Made by a program: the position numbers and the translations under genes. A stretch of 64,000 nucleotides of DNA from Trichosphaerium sp. ATCC 40318 (lineage: Eukaryota > Discosea > Flabellinia > Trichosidae). The notes under the pieces are model-generated. The model saw nothing but the letters and a program-made list of their open reading frames with translations, searched no databases and had not been told where the DNA came from. The stretch lies in the NCBI GenBank assembly GCA_038496445.1, contig JALMLS010000140.1, forward strand, positions 1 to 64,000. Reading direction: 5' to 3'. Positions 10,405 to 22,535 of the stretch are shown here, in pieces (position 1 is the first letter of the stretch; each line of letters starts with the position of its first letter).

Positions 10405-12267
10405 CTATGCAGTAACCTTAAAAATATGATACTCCCAAGCATGCATATCAAGGTACAATCCATCATTTTCCAACTTTCCAACATTCCTAACATACTTTAC
10501 ATCGCTAGCCATATCAGAAAGAGTAAGATCAATCTCTGCTGTATCAAGAATAGTTTCATTCCTTAAATTGACATAACACTGTCCTTGAGTAGAACCATAA
10601 TTAACACAAACAAGTATAAAGATATTATCTAATGTCCACTGATAACAAATAAAATTATTCCAAGTATTATTGCCGTCCCATGCTTGGCGACAATTAATAA
10701 GTTTCCATTGTCCGTTATAAATAGCTTCTTCTTTTAAAATAGATAAAAGTTTATCATAAAAGTTTTCTACATGAAGCTCCGTACTCTCATCAACTCTTCT
10801 ACCCACGTGCATGCTAACAAAAGACTTTCTACCTTGAAACTGTCCTTCATGAAAGAATCTAAGGCCAGGTACTGTAAAAGCTAAAACAGCTGCAGCAGCA
10901 TGTTGTTTGACATCTGTAATCGTAGAAGCAACACGTGGTTCATCATGATTTTCTGAAAGAAAACAAATTAACAAAGCCGTTTTAACTCAAAGGGAGATGT
11001 TTGAATGTTAGGTTTTCTTTGATGGAGCTATATGACGTACCCAAAAATCTTATTGAATGCTTCATAAAATTTGGCGTTGCTGTTAAGTGACCTTTGAGAC
11101 CTGATACTTCCCTCTCAATAAGACGGTCATAGTACTTCTTATCGTAAGTGTAATCAAACCCTTGTTGTTGAAGGTCCCATTCCAAGTTCCAGTATACCTC
11201 CGCCATCATAGTAAATCCGTCTCTAATGCCACAGTGTTGTATTACCCATACCCAAAATGAGCTATCGTTTGGCGTTGAACCATCAACAGGAACAGATTTA
11301 TCACCCTTAGCAAAAAAAAGTGTTAGTAACAGAATTCCACGAACCGCGATTGGTATGTACCCATGTGCGTTGTATGATTCGAGGAAGAAGTAGCATAGCC
11401 ATATCACATCGTAGACCATCACACACTTTTGCAATATCCTTCAAAATGGCAAACATTTCATCACGCAGACCTTTGAAAAAAAAACAATGTCAGAAAAGTG
11501 TAAGTGGCTTTTAAGATCGTCTCTGGGCGAAATCAATTTCCTTAACCTCACCTTGATGCCTGTAGTTAAGTTGTATGGTATCAGACCAACCATCAAAGTA
11601 TGGATCACGACCATACGCGAATATCTTATCGTTTATTTTTGTGTAATTCTGTGGTTGCTCTTTGAGATCTTTCTCCGTGCCTTGAATCAAATATTCTGGG
11701 TGTTCTACTGTCCAAGGATGATCCAAAGCAACGTGATTCTATCAACATATTAGTGCGATTCAAGTTCATTGCAATTCTTTAGCAAAAGAAAAATATCACC
11801 ACGTGTAGCAATGCATCATTTAAAAAACAGTAACATATTCTGAAAATATGGAGAAATTTTGCTCCAACCATTTTAAGATGACGTACAGGCACGAAATCGA
11901 GTATTAGACGGACACCTATTGTTTGTAGTCGCGTGTACAGTCTTCCGAGAGCACCTTCATCGCCATAGCGCGAATCGAGTTTATATGACCAAATTGCAAA
12001 CGGAGAACCAATAATATCGCACTCCGTTACGTCTGGTAGTTCTTTTTTGTATTTTGACGGTTCTTTGCGGCTAATTGCTACGCTTTGTTTTCCTTTTTGC
12101 CAAACACCCAAAAACCATACGTAATGGAAACCACGATGCTTTAGATCATCAAAGAAGGAGTCTGGAATGTCATCAAGCGTTGATTTTTTATTTAGTTTCT
12201 TTGATAGCTCTTGCAATAGAATTGCAGTATTTACTTGATACAGCGAAGGGTTCTTAGGCATAGCCAT
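10405..12267 (-). CDS. Glycoside hydrolase family 13 (alpha-amylase/trehalose-synthase-like) enzyme
   Basis: Five exons (12267-11887, 11738-11552, 11470-11361, 11305-11041, 10952-10405) join in frame to give 496 residues. GH13 signatures appear in order: RLILDFVPNHVALDHPW (region I, across the first intron), CDGLRCDMAM with the nucleophile Asp (region II), MAEVYW with the acid/base Glu (region III), and FLENHDEPR with the transition-state Asp (region IV). All three catalytic acids are present, so it should be active on alpha-glucosidic bonds. No signal peptide is visible at MAMPKNPSLYQVN, which suggests a cytosolic enzyme of glycogen, maltose or trehalose metabolism. The exact substrate cannot be told from sequence. 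A beta-rich C-terminal domain closes the protein. Donors are GTACGT or GTACAT in three of the four introns. Confidence 0.93.
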
Positions 12268-12306
12268 TACGTTCAGAACAAAAATAAATAAAAAAAATTC
12301 AGCAAC

Positions 12307-12686
12307 TTAATCGTCGTCTAAGTCATCGTTGATAGTCCGCTTGTTCCGATTTCTTGTTCTCCTTTGAATCGCTCTTTGAAGCCTAGTGAAGTTCGTAAGC
12401 GCATGCACTACAGTATAATGAAGTGAAAGCGATGTGTTTTGAGAGTCCTCAGCTGTTTAACCACAATGTGGTTTTATCAGCAATAAACTTAAGTTGGGGT
12501 GACAGATATATCTCATCATATAGACTACTATTGGAGCTTTTGAGAGGTGAAAAATACGTACTGAGAATATGTTCTCGTTTGTTTCGATCGTGTTGACTAT
12601 GTTTCGCGTCAATAGCGCCTGTGATAAGCGTGATGGCGTCACTTGGTATCGCAGTGGCCTGTAGAGGCTCTGTTCGTCATTATTTC
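12307..12686 (-). CDS. Small spliced gene of unknown function, 5' end unresolved
   Basis: Two exons can be supported, 12686-12562 (acceptor TTTTCAG, donor GTACGT) and 12447-12307 (acceptor CTGAG). They join in frame into about 88 residues. The protein contains the helix-like stretch TPSRLSQALLTRNIVNTIE, then ALTNFTRLQRAIQRRTRNRN and an acidic end, NDDLDDD. The basic-then-acidic tail and leucine spacing suggest a helical protein-interaction segment. I do not recognise the family. A first exon with the ATG must lie upstream, between about 12690 and 12800; no clear choice is visible. It ends about 40 bp from the start of the neighbouring GH13 gene, which is on the same strand. Confidence 0.5.
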
Positions 12687-13149
12687 CTGAAAATGAGTCA
12701 GACGAGAAAACTTTTGTTTTTATAACAGTTTTTATCGATTTAAAAGCTCAGGCTTATCGCATAAGTTGTCAACATAGAAAATTGAGTGTCCAAACAAACT
12801 CATCAAAGCAAAGAAAAGAATAATAGCGCTTTCTTGCTTGTTTCGTACATTGTAACGTGGTTTTTAAGCATTATTGCTTTACGTATTGTGGTTTTTGTGG
12901 CTTTGGACGCATTGTGTTGCTTGTGAAAGATATTTTTTATGGTTGCTTTAAGGCAGAACTCATTTAAGTGCACTTTTAACAAAAAAATCATGCATGGCAA
13001 TGTACTTACAAGACAAAATATATGGTATTGGTATGTTCATGCACTTGAAAGTACCACAAATAACACAACATAATAAATTCTTCATTTAATAATTTAGCCT
13101 TATTGCTTCTGTACTTGGTTGTAATCGATAAGTAATGACCTCAATGACT

Positions 13150-16100
13150 TCAGGTGGAGTGTTTTTTGAAAAATTCAGCCCAATCCTATTGTACACATGC
13201 GTTAGCGCCAACAATAATGCACAGAGGTAATGCGTACTTTAAACTTAGCAGCCATTGCATTGTCTTTGCGCATATTAAGCAAGAAATTTATGTACGAATA
13301 AACAGCACTATCATGAGCTGGATCTGCTTTGATTGATTGCAAGAAGTAATCCTAATAAATCTGGTGAGCACACAAAGAAAGTGACAGGTATATCTTTTTA
13401 TGTACTTCTGCTGCATCGTAATCCTTAACATAGTCTAAGAGCAAGTTGGCGTACTACAAAAGAAAGTCAATACGTGACAGAAAACTAAAGCAAAGAGTCT
13501 AAAACGTACTTGGTAGAGCGTATGAGTATCACTAGGATCAACAGCAATAGCTTTTTTAAGAAGATCTATTGCATTCAACACAACAGGATGTGTTGCATGA
13601 TTCTCCTTCTGGCGATTTCCAAGCTTATATTGCTTCAAGAGTACATCAGCGTAATTACGTAGTGTAACTATAAACCAAGTTAGCAAACAATGACACAAAA
13701 AAGAAGAAAAAAACGAGAAATGAAAGCGTTGTTTCTTGTACGTTTGCTTGTAGGGTTAGCATTAAGTACTTCCTCCATTTGCTCCTGCGCTTTTTTGTAA
13801 AGCTCAATAACAGCATTTGTGTTCTTATTATTCCCAGAACGTCTCAACAAAGCGTTTGCATGTAATTTTAAAATATATCCCTTTGCATGTGCAACAGAGT
13901 TCATGTGCTTTTCGACACCTCCAAGCTGCAAGAAATCTAAAAGCAGAAACAATCAATGGTAGATAAACAAAGAAATATGTAGAGAATGTAGTAACGGCAT
14001 GTAGAAGTGTATGAGGTCCAAAAAAATTAGAGAAAAGCAGTCATCTTTTACAACTATTTGTAATATTTCACTTTTTTTTTCTTGTACCTGTTTGTTCGAA
14101 AGTATGATATGCCAGATCACTTCCTTCTTCAAAACAAGTCCATACACCCTTTTTAAACTGCAACGAAACATGGTCAGTGTTTGTAAAAAATAAGGTAGAC
14201 AAAAGATAAAAAAAATAGTTTTTCTGTGGATTTCTTTTAGTCTTCACTATTCTTCCACGTACAATTGCAAGCTTCCTTGGATCAATAGCAAATCCCATCA
14301 ATTTTATAACACGTTTCAACACATGATGTTGCGCTCTTGAATAACCGCATATACGTGCATATAGCTTAGTTTTCTTCTTTAATACAGAACCACCAAAATA
14401 GCTTGATAACTTTTCACTTATTATTGTGTTCCATTGACTGCATCTCCTTTTATCGAATGTACCAAATAATTTATTCATCTCATTAACCATAAGTGCTATA
14501 TAAGGTTGCTCAAGAGGAAATTTGAGTTGCTCCATCTTAGCACGTAAAAGATCTTTCAAGTGAGATTTGATAATTCTGCTTGCCATTTCTATTAAAAGAA
14601 TCATGCGTGCGTCTTTACTTTTACAGTGTGTATACAGTCTTCCAATATACCTAGAAAGAAAGTTGATTATTTTCGACGTGGCTGGTACTGGAGAGCCTTG
14701 TAGGTCAGGTTTTTGGACAACGTCGACATGTTGTTGAAAAAAGCACTGTTTAATAAAACGTTTCTTGTTCTTTTTTGTACCTTAGATTGATCCCTTGCTC
14801 GTGAACCACACGTGGAACAGATATTCCACATACACCCTCTTTGGTGTTCTTTGCACGTTCAACCAAAAGCTCGAAAGCTGTCACAAAACCGGGTATAACA
14901 ATTTCGATTAAATGCCTTAAAAAGAAGCTCTTAGCATAACTTTACACTATACCCTCAATGCACTTACTTTGTAGCTTTTCCAATATCTGTATTAAATTTC
15001 TCTGCATCTTCGGGTACCAAAAATCGAGAGAACGCTACTTAATGTTAACTAACAGCAAATATTGGGATTTTTTTTAGGAAGTTTTGTGGAGGTGCGTACC
15101 ATCACAGCAAAGTGGCGTATGATATTTGCATACAAACTCTGGGCGTAACAGTCTGTATAAATGCGGGTTGATAAGTTTTGTGTCTTTCAGACGTGCTTCA
15201 GGAGGCATGGTCTAAGAGAAAAACTAAGAATATTTTTCAAAAAAGATAAACAAGCAGTCGTACACGACTGAAGTCCAAGATATAACGCCTTTCATCATTA
15301 CCAATCTACAAAAATATTTAACAGTTATAAAAATTGATGATAAGTTAACGCACGTGTCCTTCCATATCGCCAACACAAGGGATAAGTTTTCCTTTTTCAA
15401 GACCTTCACAAAACATTAGTTCAAAGAAACGTTTTTGTCTTTACCTTGTATCCTGTGAGGTGCTAGGTTAAGCTTTTTACCAGCTATTTGGAGCTTTGAC
15501 ATGATTATATCATCTTTTGCGTGTACAGTTTTTGCTGCATCTGCAGTACCAAACACAAGTGTTTTACTACCTTCAATCGGAAGTAATGTCTGTTTTTAGG
15601 AAAAAAATTTAGTTCTTGTCATTGTTCAAACACAGTACCATTGCTACAAGTCTGTACCCTCTGTAATCTATTAAACAAACCAAAGGAAGACTTAAATCGT
15701 GTATGTTACAATTCTTAAATGCAAGAAGTCCTTTCAACTCATGACCGCCAACCTGTTAAAAAAATTCGTTAGAGATTCTTCAGAAAAAAAAATATCAGTA
15801 CTTTTGCTGCATTTGCATCACCACCAAGTAATTCTTTGTTATGTTAGTCACCACTATAGTATTAAAAAATATGATGTGCACGTACTATGTTCATCAACAG
15901 CAAATTTGTAAAGTATCTAGAGGTGAGAACAAAACGTTAATTAAAATAGCAATAAAAAAAAAAACCCATACATTGTGTACAATATATTTGTATCCTCCAA
16001 CAATACCATTGATATCTGTTACTGGCTTTATAGTTTTTGATTCATCATGTAGATGAAGCTCAGATATAATTACTCGACCATACATACGCGCAGCAACAAT

Positions 16101-17608
16101 GAAATCTAAATGTTCACTCAGCACGTGATATTGAATATTTGATTTTGTTTTTGGGTGTTGTTACAATTGGTACCTTGTGCTAAGTTAATCAAATCGTTAT
16201 TAACAGCAATACGCTCAGCGTCAGTTGATGTGTTTTCAAGATTTTGAATTGCTTCCGTGTTTTGTTGAAACCTTTCATTAAAATCGGCCTACACGAATCT
16301 CTGTTAGTATTACGGTATACATACGGTACAATAGATGATAAAGATTTAAAATTGAACACTTGCGCTTGCTAACAAAGGGCCACAAAGTAGTAGTTTTTCA
16401 AATTTACAATTTGTTAAATTCAATGAAATAAATGAAAAACTCTGCCGACATACCAGTCCAGAAACAGCAAAATCTTCAATGCTTGCACTATCTGGGCCTT
16501 CAGGATCAGGATTTGATTCTGTATAGTAAGCTCCATCATTATCGTCTTCTGTTATTTCAGCTTCGTCGACACTTGAATGTGAAGCTAAAAATAAAGTTGT
16601 GGGCAATTATGCTGTCATTTGTTATGTACTATCTAGATAATTTGAGTCAAGGTCTTGTAGTGAATCTCCCTCATAGGCGCTTGTCAATCCATGCTTCTTT
16701 AGGACACTGCGATCCTTCTTATTTTAATTAAGTAAGAACCAAGCTAACAAAGAACTAGCGACAATTTTTTTTTTTCAGAAATTAGCGTACTCTGGTTGAA
16801 CTCGGTAGAATAAACTGTGTGGAGCTCATTGTCAATGGTCGTTCATCTATTAATCTGTGTTAGAAAAAACCCCTTAACCACGTCCCCATAAGGTGTGGAG
16901 CAACCAAAAAATACGGACCTTTTGTTGGCTTCTTCTTTTTAGTATTCTTTGACTCCTGAAATCTTGGAGAGTTTAAAATACTTTCTTGGATACTTTTTAC
17001 ATAAGAAGCGCGTTTTTCCTATTCTTAGTAAGTACTTCGCCCAAGTATACTGCAATGCGTATGACGTACCTCTGTCATGATTAAAGAAAACTCAAGTGTA
17101 ACATCACAAGTACACTTTTTATGATCATCCAAAAGGCGAACACAGCGAGATGTAGGTTCTCTCTCTTGTGCAGGCTTTAAATGAAGTTGTTTGATGGTAA
17201 GTGTTCTAGTTCCGATGGTTTGAGGTTTCAATAACGTTCTCTTTTGCTTTATAGTTATGGAGATAGAGGTTGGAAGGATTGTACTAGTATTATATCGTGT
17301 TAATTTCAAAGATACGGCTAAAAGTAGTACCTTTGTACATCAGTCGAACGAAACCATTGGATTCTTCCTTTACTGTCTTTACTGCTCGCGTCGCAAGAAA
17401 ACTTGATTGGTTTTATACTTTCAGATACAAAATTGCCTTCAATGACGCAGTAGAACTCTATCGACGGTAAAAACGTTAAATTTGGTACGTCTTCAATACC
17501 TCCTGTTCTATCCAAACGTAACTTCCCTTCTTTTATGTGTATACGCAAAAGAGAAGGACATGGCGGTGCTTTAGTTCCTCTTTGTGAGCTTCTTTTTGGT
17601 TCTGCCAT
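13150..17608 (-). CDS. CLU-domain-like protein with C-terminal TPR repeats
   Basis: The gene has many exons and starts at ATG 17608 (MAEPKRSSQRGTK). The N-terminal 250 residues are not recognised, and an acidic linker lies near 16560 (EAEITEDDNDGAYYTESNPD). The middle part carries the signature found in clustered-mitochondria (CLU)-type domains: GRVIISELHLHD, VGGYKYIVHNV, GGHELKGLLAF, LVCLIDYRGYRLVAM and GTADAAKTVHAKD. The block HEQGINLRY...LIEMASRIIKSHLKDLL follows, then tetratricopeptide helices (NYADVLLKQYKLGN, IDLLKKAIAVDPSDTHTLYQ, QSIKADPAHDSAVYSYINFL). The end is at TGA 13150-13152, after a short last exon. CLU proteins bind mRNA and position mitochondria, but this single-copy signature also occurs in protist signalling proteins, so the exact role is open. 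Confidence 0.75.
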
Positions 17609-19058
17609 ACACGTCTCCTTTTCTTTAATTATTAAGCAGTAGAAGGTGTAATGACACTGAGGGGCAATAAATGTTACAATAAAAATCCAAAAGTGGCTTA
17701 ACTGAAAAGGCGTAAAACACGTAGTTTAATAGATACAAATTGAAAGGACAACACGTGTTACAAAGATTTCTCTCCGTTCCAAAACATGTTCAGTGATTGC
17801 ACGTTGCATGATGCAATGTACCAATAAACTTCGTGACTTAACAGTTTTACGGGTATTCACTAGGTTACCCGTGAGTTAGCTAGACGCGACCTTGCTCTGG
17901 TAGCAATGTATGGCGTTTAATATACCACACGTTTTGCTAAAGGGTGGAAGTGCGTTAAGTAAACAAAATGACTTTCGCTAAAAAAGAATAAACTTTTTAT
18001 TTTATTTTACAAGGAGTAGTTTTTGCTATAGGTGGGGAACTGTGTAAGTGCACTTGCTTAAGTGTATTTAAACAGTATTACATTTATCAATCATGATTGT
18101 ATTTTAGTAAATTTCTACACTATTCAATCAAACAGCATACAAGATAACCAATACTAGCGAAGCCCAAGCGAGCCACTACCCGTGAGTTATCTAGACACAA
18201 CCTTGCTTTGGTAGCAAGGTTTGGCGTTTAATATACCACACGTTTTGCTAAAGGGTGGAAGTGCGTTAAGTAAACAAAATGACTTTCGCTAAAAAAGAAT
18301 ATACTTTTTATTTTATTTGACAACGTCAGTACGTTATAATTGGTTAAAAAAAGAGTACGGAAGTCCCTTTCAAACACGTTCACGATATGAAACTAGAAAA
18401 ATAATTCCTTTTTTTATATAGCCCATCAACAACTAGCAGCCATGTTTACCTTTTATACAGTACAACCATTTAATTGAGTTACAATCCTATTTGGTCAAGT
18501 AATGTAAATTTATGACTTTACAGTTTTCAGGAATGCAAGCTGTAACGAAGAGTTGATAACAGTTGAAGCACACAAAAGTTTACGAAACTTTGACTCTGTA
18601 AAATAAAGAAACTCAAATTGATCAAGAAAAAAACAAGGAGGATACAGTAACTTAAAACTCGACTTATTATTATGCTAGCAGATTTAGCAGCTTTCGTATT
18701 AAACTTGTCGGTCTTGAGTGTATTGCTACATCCGAATTTGCTATCTCACTTATATAATAGATGTTATGCAACACATGAAGGGAAACAACACTTATAGATG
18801 TGCAAGTATAGCACAAAGAATGTATAACTTAAATAGGCAACTGAGAATATTTGGAGTCTTGTTGTTGTCTGACAAGTTCACAATGCGTGATAAACAAAGT
18901 GATGCTGTAAAGTTAGTTTACGCAGTCACTGAGCGCTGTTCGGAAACAGCGTTAATACTATTTTAAGTCGTCAAAACGAAGATATTTCTCAGTACCTTTA
19001 GTTTTAAGTCACGTGAAGGTTTTGTTCTGAAACTGAAACGTAAAATAACTTTACGGCA
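17609..19058. other. Long divergent intergenic region
   Basis: About 1.4 kb lie between two divergently transcribed genes. The region holds the direct repeat listed separately and a short open frame near 18762 that I do not support as a gene. CACGTG occurs at about 17754 and 19010, the latter some 50 bp before the aspartate-semialdehyde dehydrogenase start. Confidence 0.5.
17867..18321. repeat. Direct repeat pair of about 140 bp
   Basis: Two near-identical copies lie at about 17867-18008 and 18179-18321, both on the plus strand and about 312 bp apart. Each begins CCCGTGAGTTA(G/T)CTAGAC and runs through a shared stretch containing ATATACCACACGTTTTGC, ending in TTTTTATTTTATTT. The intervening 170 bp are unique. 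There are no terminal inverted repeats and no coding capacity. A local tandem duplication is the simplest explanation. Confidence 0.8.
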
Positions 19059-20688
19059 ATGTCTCAAGTAAAGGTAGGAATTTTAGGCGCTACAGGCATG
19101 GTAGGCCAACGTTTTGTTCAACTGCTTGAAAATCACCCTCAATTCGTTATTAAAGCACTCGGTGCTTCTCCACGTTCGGCTGGAAAGACGTACAGGGAGG
19201 CAGTAAACTGGAAGGTGCGATATTAGCTAATAACAGTTATTAATAAACTATAGTTGTCTACGCCAATACCTACGGCAGTGGCTGACGTCGTTGTAGCGTT
19301 ATGCAAACCAGAAGGTAGTGATGGTTCCCAATTTTGATTAAAACAACGTAGAATTTATTAAACAGTGTGACATTGTCTTTTCTGGTCTAGATTCTAGCGT
19401 AGCAGGGCCAATAGAGGATGCTTTCGCCAAAGCAGAAATGCCTGTGTTCAGGTACGTAACAATCATAAATAAGCGTTAATTTACGCACTGTAGTAACTCA
19501 AAGAATCACCGAATGGTATGCGCGGTGTCACCAATAACATTCTCACAAATGATTGTTTTAGGATAAAGACGTGCCTATCCTCATCCCTTATGTCAATGCT
19601 TCACATATAGATATTATAAAGAAGCAACGAGAGAACAAAGGATACAAAAAAGGTAAAACAACTTTTCTTTCGAAAAAAAAAAAGATCAAATCTTTGGCAC
19701 CTTTTAGCTCTTTTCATCGGTTAGTCTCACGTGTGATTTTTTGTAGGTTTTATTGTTACTAATGCCAACTGTTCAACTACTGGACTTGCAATAGCACTTG
19801 CTCCAATACATCAGAAGTATGGGATTGATAAGTGTTTAGGTAAAAACTAAAAAAAAGACAAGATGTCGTTTCGATTTATTTCTGACTTTAATAGTATTCA
19901 CAATGCAAGCCATTAGTGGTGGTGGTTACCCTGGAGTTTCTTCAATGGGTATGATCTATTTTTGTACCGTTTAAACCTAATAACGAGAATCAGTATTCAA
20001 ACAAAGAATAAGAAAAAAATAGTATGTTGACACTTATGTAGATATTCATGATAATGTTGTACCTTACATTGGGAGCGAGGAAGGTAAACTCGTTATAGAA
20101 ACACGTAAAATACTAGGTCCTTGTAAAGACAATGCATTCGTTGATGCAGAGATCACTGTAAGGTAACTACTTCTATTCTTTTGTCCTTTTTTGTTGGTTT
20201 TTGACGATTTATTTCTAGCGCTCATTGTAACCGTGTTTCTGTTCTTGATGGTCACACTGAATGTGTATCACTTAAACTATCAAAACCAGCAACACCTGAA
20301 GATATCAAAAAGTTACTTTCAGAGTACACTGAACCTACAGTTGCCAAGCTTCATTCTTGTCCTGATAAAATGATTATTGTCCGTGAGGAACAAGACCGTC
20401 CACAGCCAAGGTATATTACTGGTAGCTAGTTGTAATAATGTTTTAACTATATCAGGCTTGACAGGAACGCTGGGAACGGAAACACAGTGACTGTTGGTCG
20501 TGTTAGAAAATGCGAAATTTTTGACATTAAAATGGTATTATTATCCCATAACACTGTTATTGGCGCTGCCGGTACGTCACCAGTTTATCTGGCATGCTTT
20601 TGTATTTTTTTTACGTAAAAATATTAATGAATTGTAAGGTGGTTCTATACTAAATGCGGAGCTTGCTGTACAGCGTGGTTACATTTAA
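19059..20688 (+). CDS. Aspartate-semialdehyde dehydrogenase (fungal/archaeal type)
   Basis: A complete multi-exon gene of about 355 residues. It starts [20 protein letters not shown], the NADP-binding Rossmann GxTGxxG motif. It then has [20 protein letters not shown], the catalytic cysteine in [17 protein letters not shown], the substrate-binding [14 protein letters not shown], and the active-site histidine region [16 protein letters not shown]. The end is [16 protein letters not shown] with stop 20686-20688. It reduces aspartyl-4-phosphate to aspartate semialdehyde, the branch point for threonine, methionine and, where used, lysine synthesis. Introns are short, with GTACGT-type donors (for example after MPVFR and before the [10 protein letters not shown] exon). 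No targeting peptide is evident, so it is probably cytosolic. The organism therefore makes these amino acids itself. Confidence 0.93.
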
Positions 20689-21012
20689 ATGTAAAAAAAA
20701 TTATGACTTTGACAGTTTTAGTGTAGAATAGAATTTGACTATGCGTAAAGATGTTTGTCTAGCGAATATGTGTACTGTCTAATAACGTTATTGTAGAACA
20801 AACATGAGAATGTATGATTTTTTCAAGTTGATAGCCACGTGACATGGAAAGTATGCTTAGTTAGATATTCTACGCCTAGGTAGTCGCCTGTGGTTGCTTT
20901 ACAAGCAATAATGTTGAAAAAATGAGAAACTTCGTCAGAAATATTCAGTGCTTTATTTTTAAGCAGTAGTGGCTTCTGTGGCATATAACCGCGTATCAAC
21001 CGCTAAAAAGCG
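20689..21012. other. Intergenic spacer
   Basis: A spacer of about 320 bp between two genes on the same strand. It contains a CACGTG at about 20835. Nothing else is seen. Confidence 0.4.
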
Positions 21013-22269
21013 ATGGAGCTGGTAGATTACAATGAGTGTGAGGCAATTGCGTCTGATAAGACTGTATCGTTTTTAAATACCTTCATAATCAATACCACAC
21101 AGTTTTTAAACAGGTAACGTACTATTTAGTGTTTTTTGTAAATCAACTAATTGATACAATGAAATGGTAGGTTCTCAAACATATGCGAGCAGAAGCTTAA
21201 CAAAGTTGGAAGAAAGATTCAACGCTTAGAAATTACAGTAGCGCTACTTGAAGCCAAACTAGCCTCAATCGGCGATATTGAAGGTACGAAAGCCTACAAA
21301 CGCGCCCCAAAATTATTTTGACAATCAACAAAATGTTTTGCTGTCAATTTGTACTTCTTCTCCAAGAGCGACGCACGCAAGCGCGTCAAGTATCGATTTA
21401 GACATACTAAGCAAAAAAGCCTCAAATTATTTCCTCTGACTTAGTTTTAAGGAGTCGCCGCAGCAACAACTGAAGCCCCACCAGCTGCTCCTGCAGCGCC
21501 AGGCGCCGAACAAAATGGAGAAGCGCCAACAGATCCAGATGTGCCAACAGGAGATATTCCTCTTCCACCACCAATGGAAGGCGAAGGAGACGCTCCAGGT
21601 ACTTTCATATCATAAAAAAATATCGTGAGGCGCCGTATCTATTCTCTTCACTGCTACCACAGTGGCACACAATAACATATGAACAAGCCTGTTCATTGTG
21701 GCAGGTGTCAAAAACCACCAATCTTTTTTATCGATAAAAAAGATGTCTGTTTGTTTTTATTTCTTTTTCTTTTCACTCATACTTGTGTGTTTGTAGGCGG
21801 TGACGAAGGCGGTGTTACTTGGGAAGATGATCCACGTTATACAAAATTCTTTAAAATGCTTAAAATGGGTGTACCATTAGCACATGTTCAATCTAAAATG
21901 ATGATGGAGGGTACATGGCTCTTTATTTATTTTTTTCGTTTATTTTTGAAAAAATACTTGTTTATTGTTGGACCCTCTTTTATGCCTTGTTTACTATGAT
22001 AATAATAATTTCTATTAGGTTATGATCCATCTAATCTGGAAAATCCCAAAGGAAAGAGCGACTATGTACCTGGAGCTGCAGGTACCTTTTTTTTTCTCCT
22101 TCTCTAAAACATTTGTTAATAAACTTGAACTACTCACGCACATAAAACTAATTCCAAAATAGCCCCAAGCGAACAAAGTTCTGATGAAGAAAGTGATTTC
22201 TCATCTGATGATGAATCAGATGATTCAGATGCTGAATCCTCAGAGAATTCTGATGGCGATTGGGATTAA
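21013..22269 (+). CDS. WASHC3: WASH complex subunit 3 (CCDC53) homologue
   Basis: A complete spliced gene of about 210 residues. The N-terminal part, KTVSFLNTFIINTTQFLNRF then SNICEQKLNKVGRKIQRLEI and TVALLEAKLASI, matches the CCDC53 helical/coiled-coil signature. A Pro/Ala/Glu-rich linker follows, and then the second conserved block, DPRYTKFFKMLKMGVPLAHV and QSKMMMEGYDPSNLE. The end is very acidic with Ser/Asp/Glu runs, stop TAA 22267-22269. Family knowledge: this subunit is part of the five-membered WASH complex, which activates Arp2/3 on endosomes. With the nearby formin it shows regulated actin assembly. Small introns with donors GTAACG, GTACGA, GTACTT, GTACAT and GTACCT separate the exons. 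Confidence 0.92.
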
Positions 22270-22535
22270 GGATTGTTTTTTTATGCTCAACAAAACTTCG
22301 CCTCGCAATGTTAACATAAAAGGCCTGCTGACGCTCCAATTTTTTTTGTAAACAAAACACAACAGGCTATACAAATAACGCCTTATTCGAAATATCACCT
22401 TGTAAAGTAAATAACCAGTTAATCAGAAATCATTGACACAGACTCATTTTTAAAAATGAAAGCAACTTTTTCTTTTCAAATACTTATCACGTGATCAAGA
22501 ATTCTTCAACAAGCGTCAATTGGCGACTAATCAGT

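Noticed and set aside
17867-18321. Direct repeat considered as LTRs of a mobile element
   Set aside because: Too short, no coding region between copies, no terminal inverted repeats or tRNA primer site.
18762-18966. Short open frame upstream of the aspartate-semialdehyde dehydrogenase
   Set aside because: No domain or splice support, and the ATG is internal to the frame.
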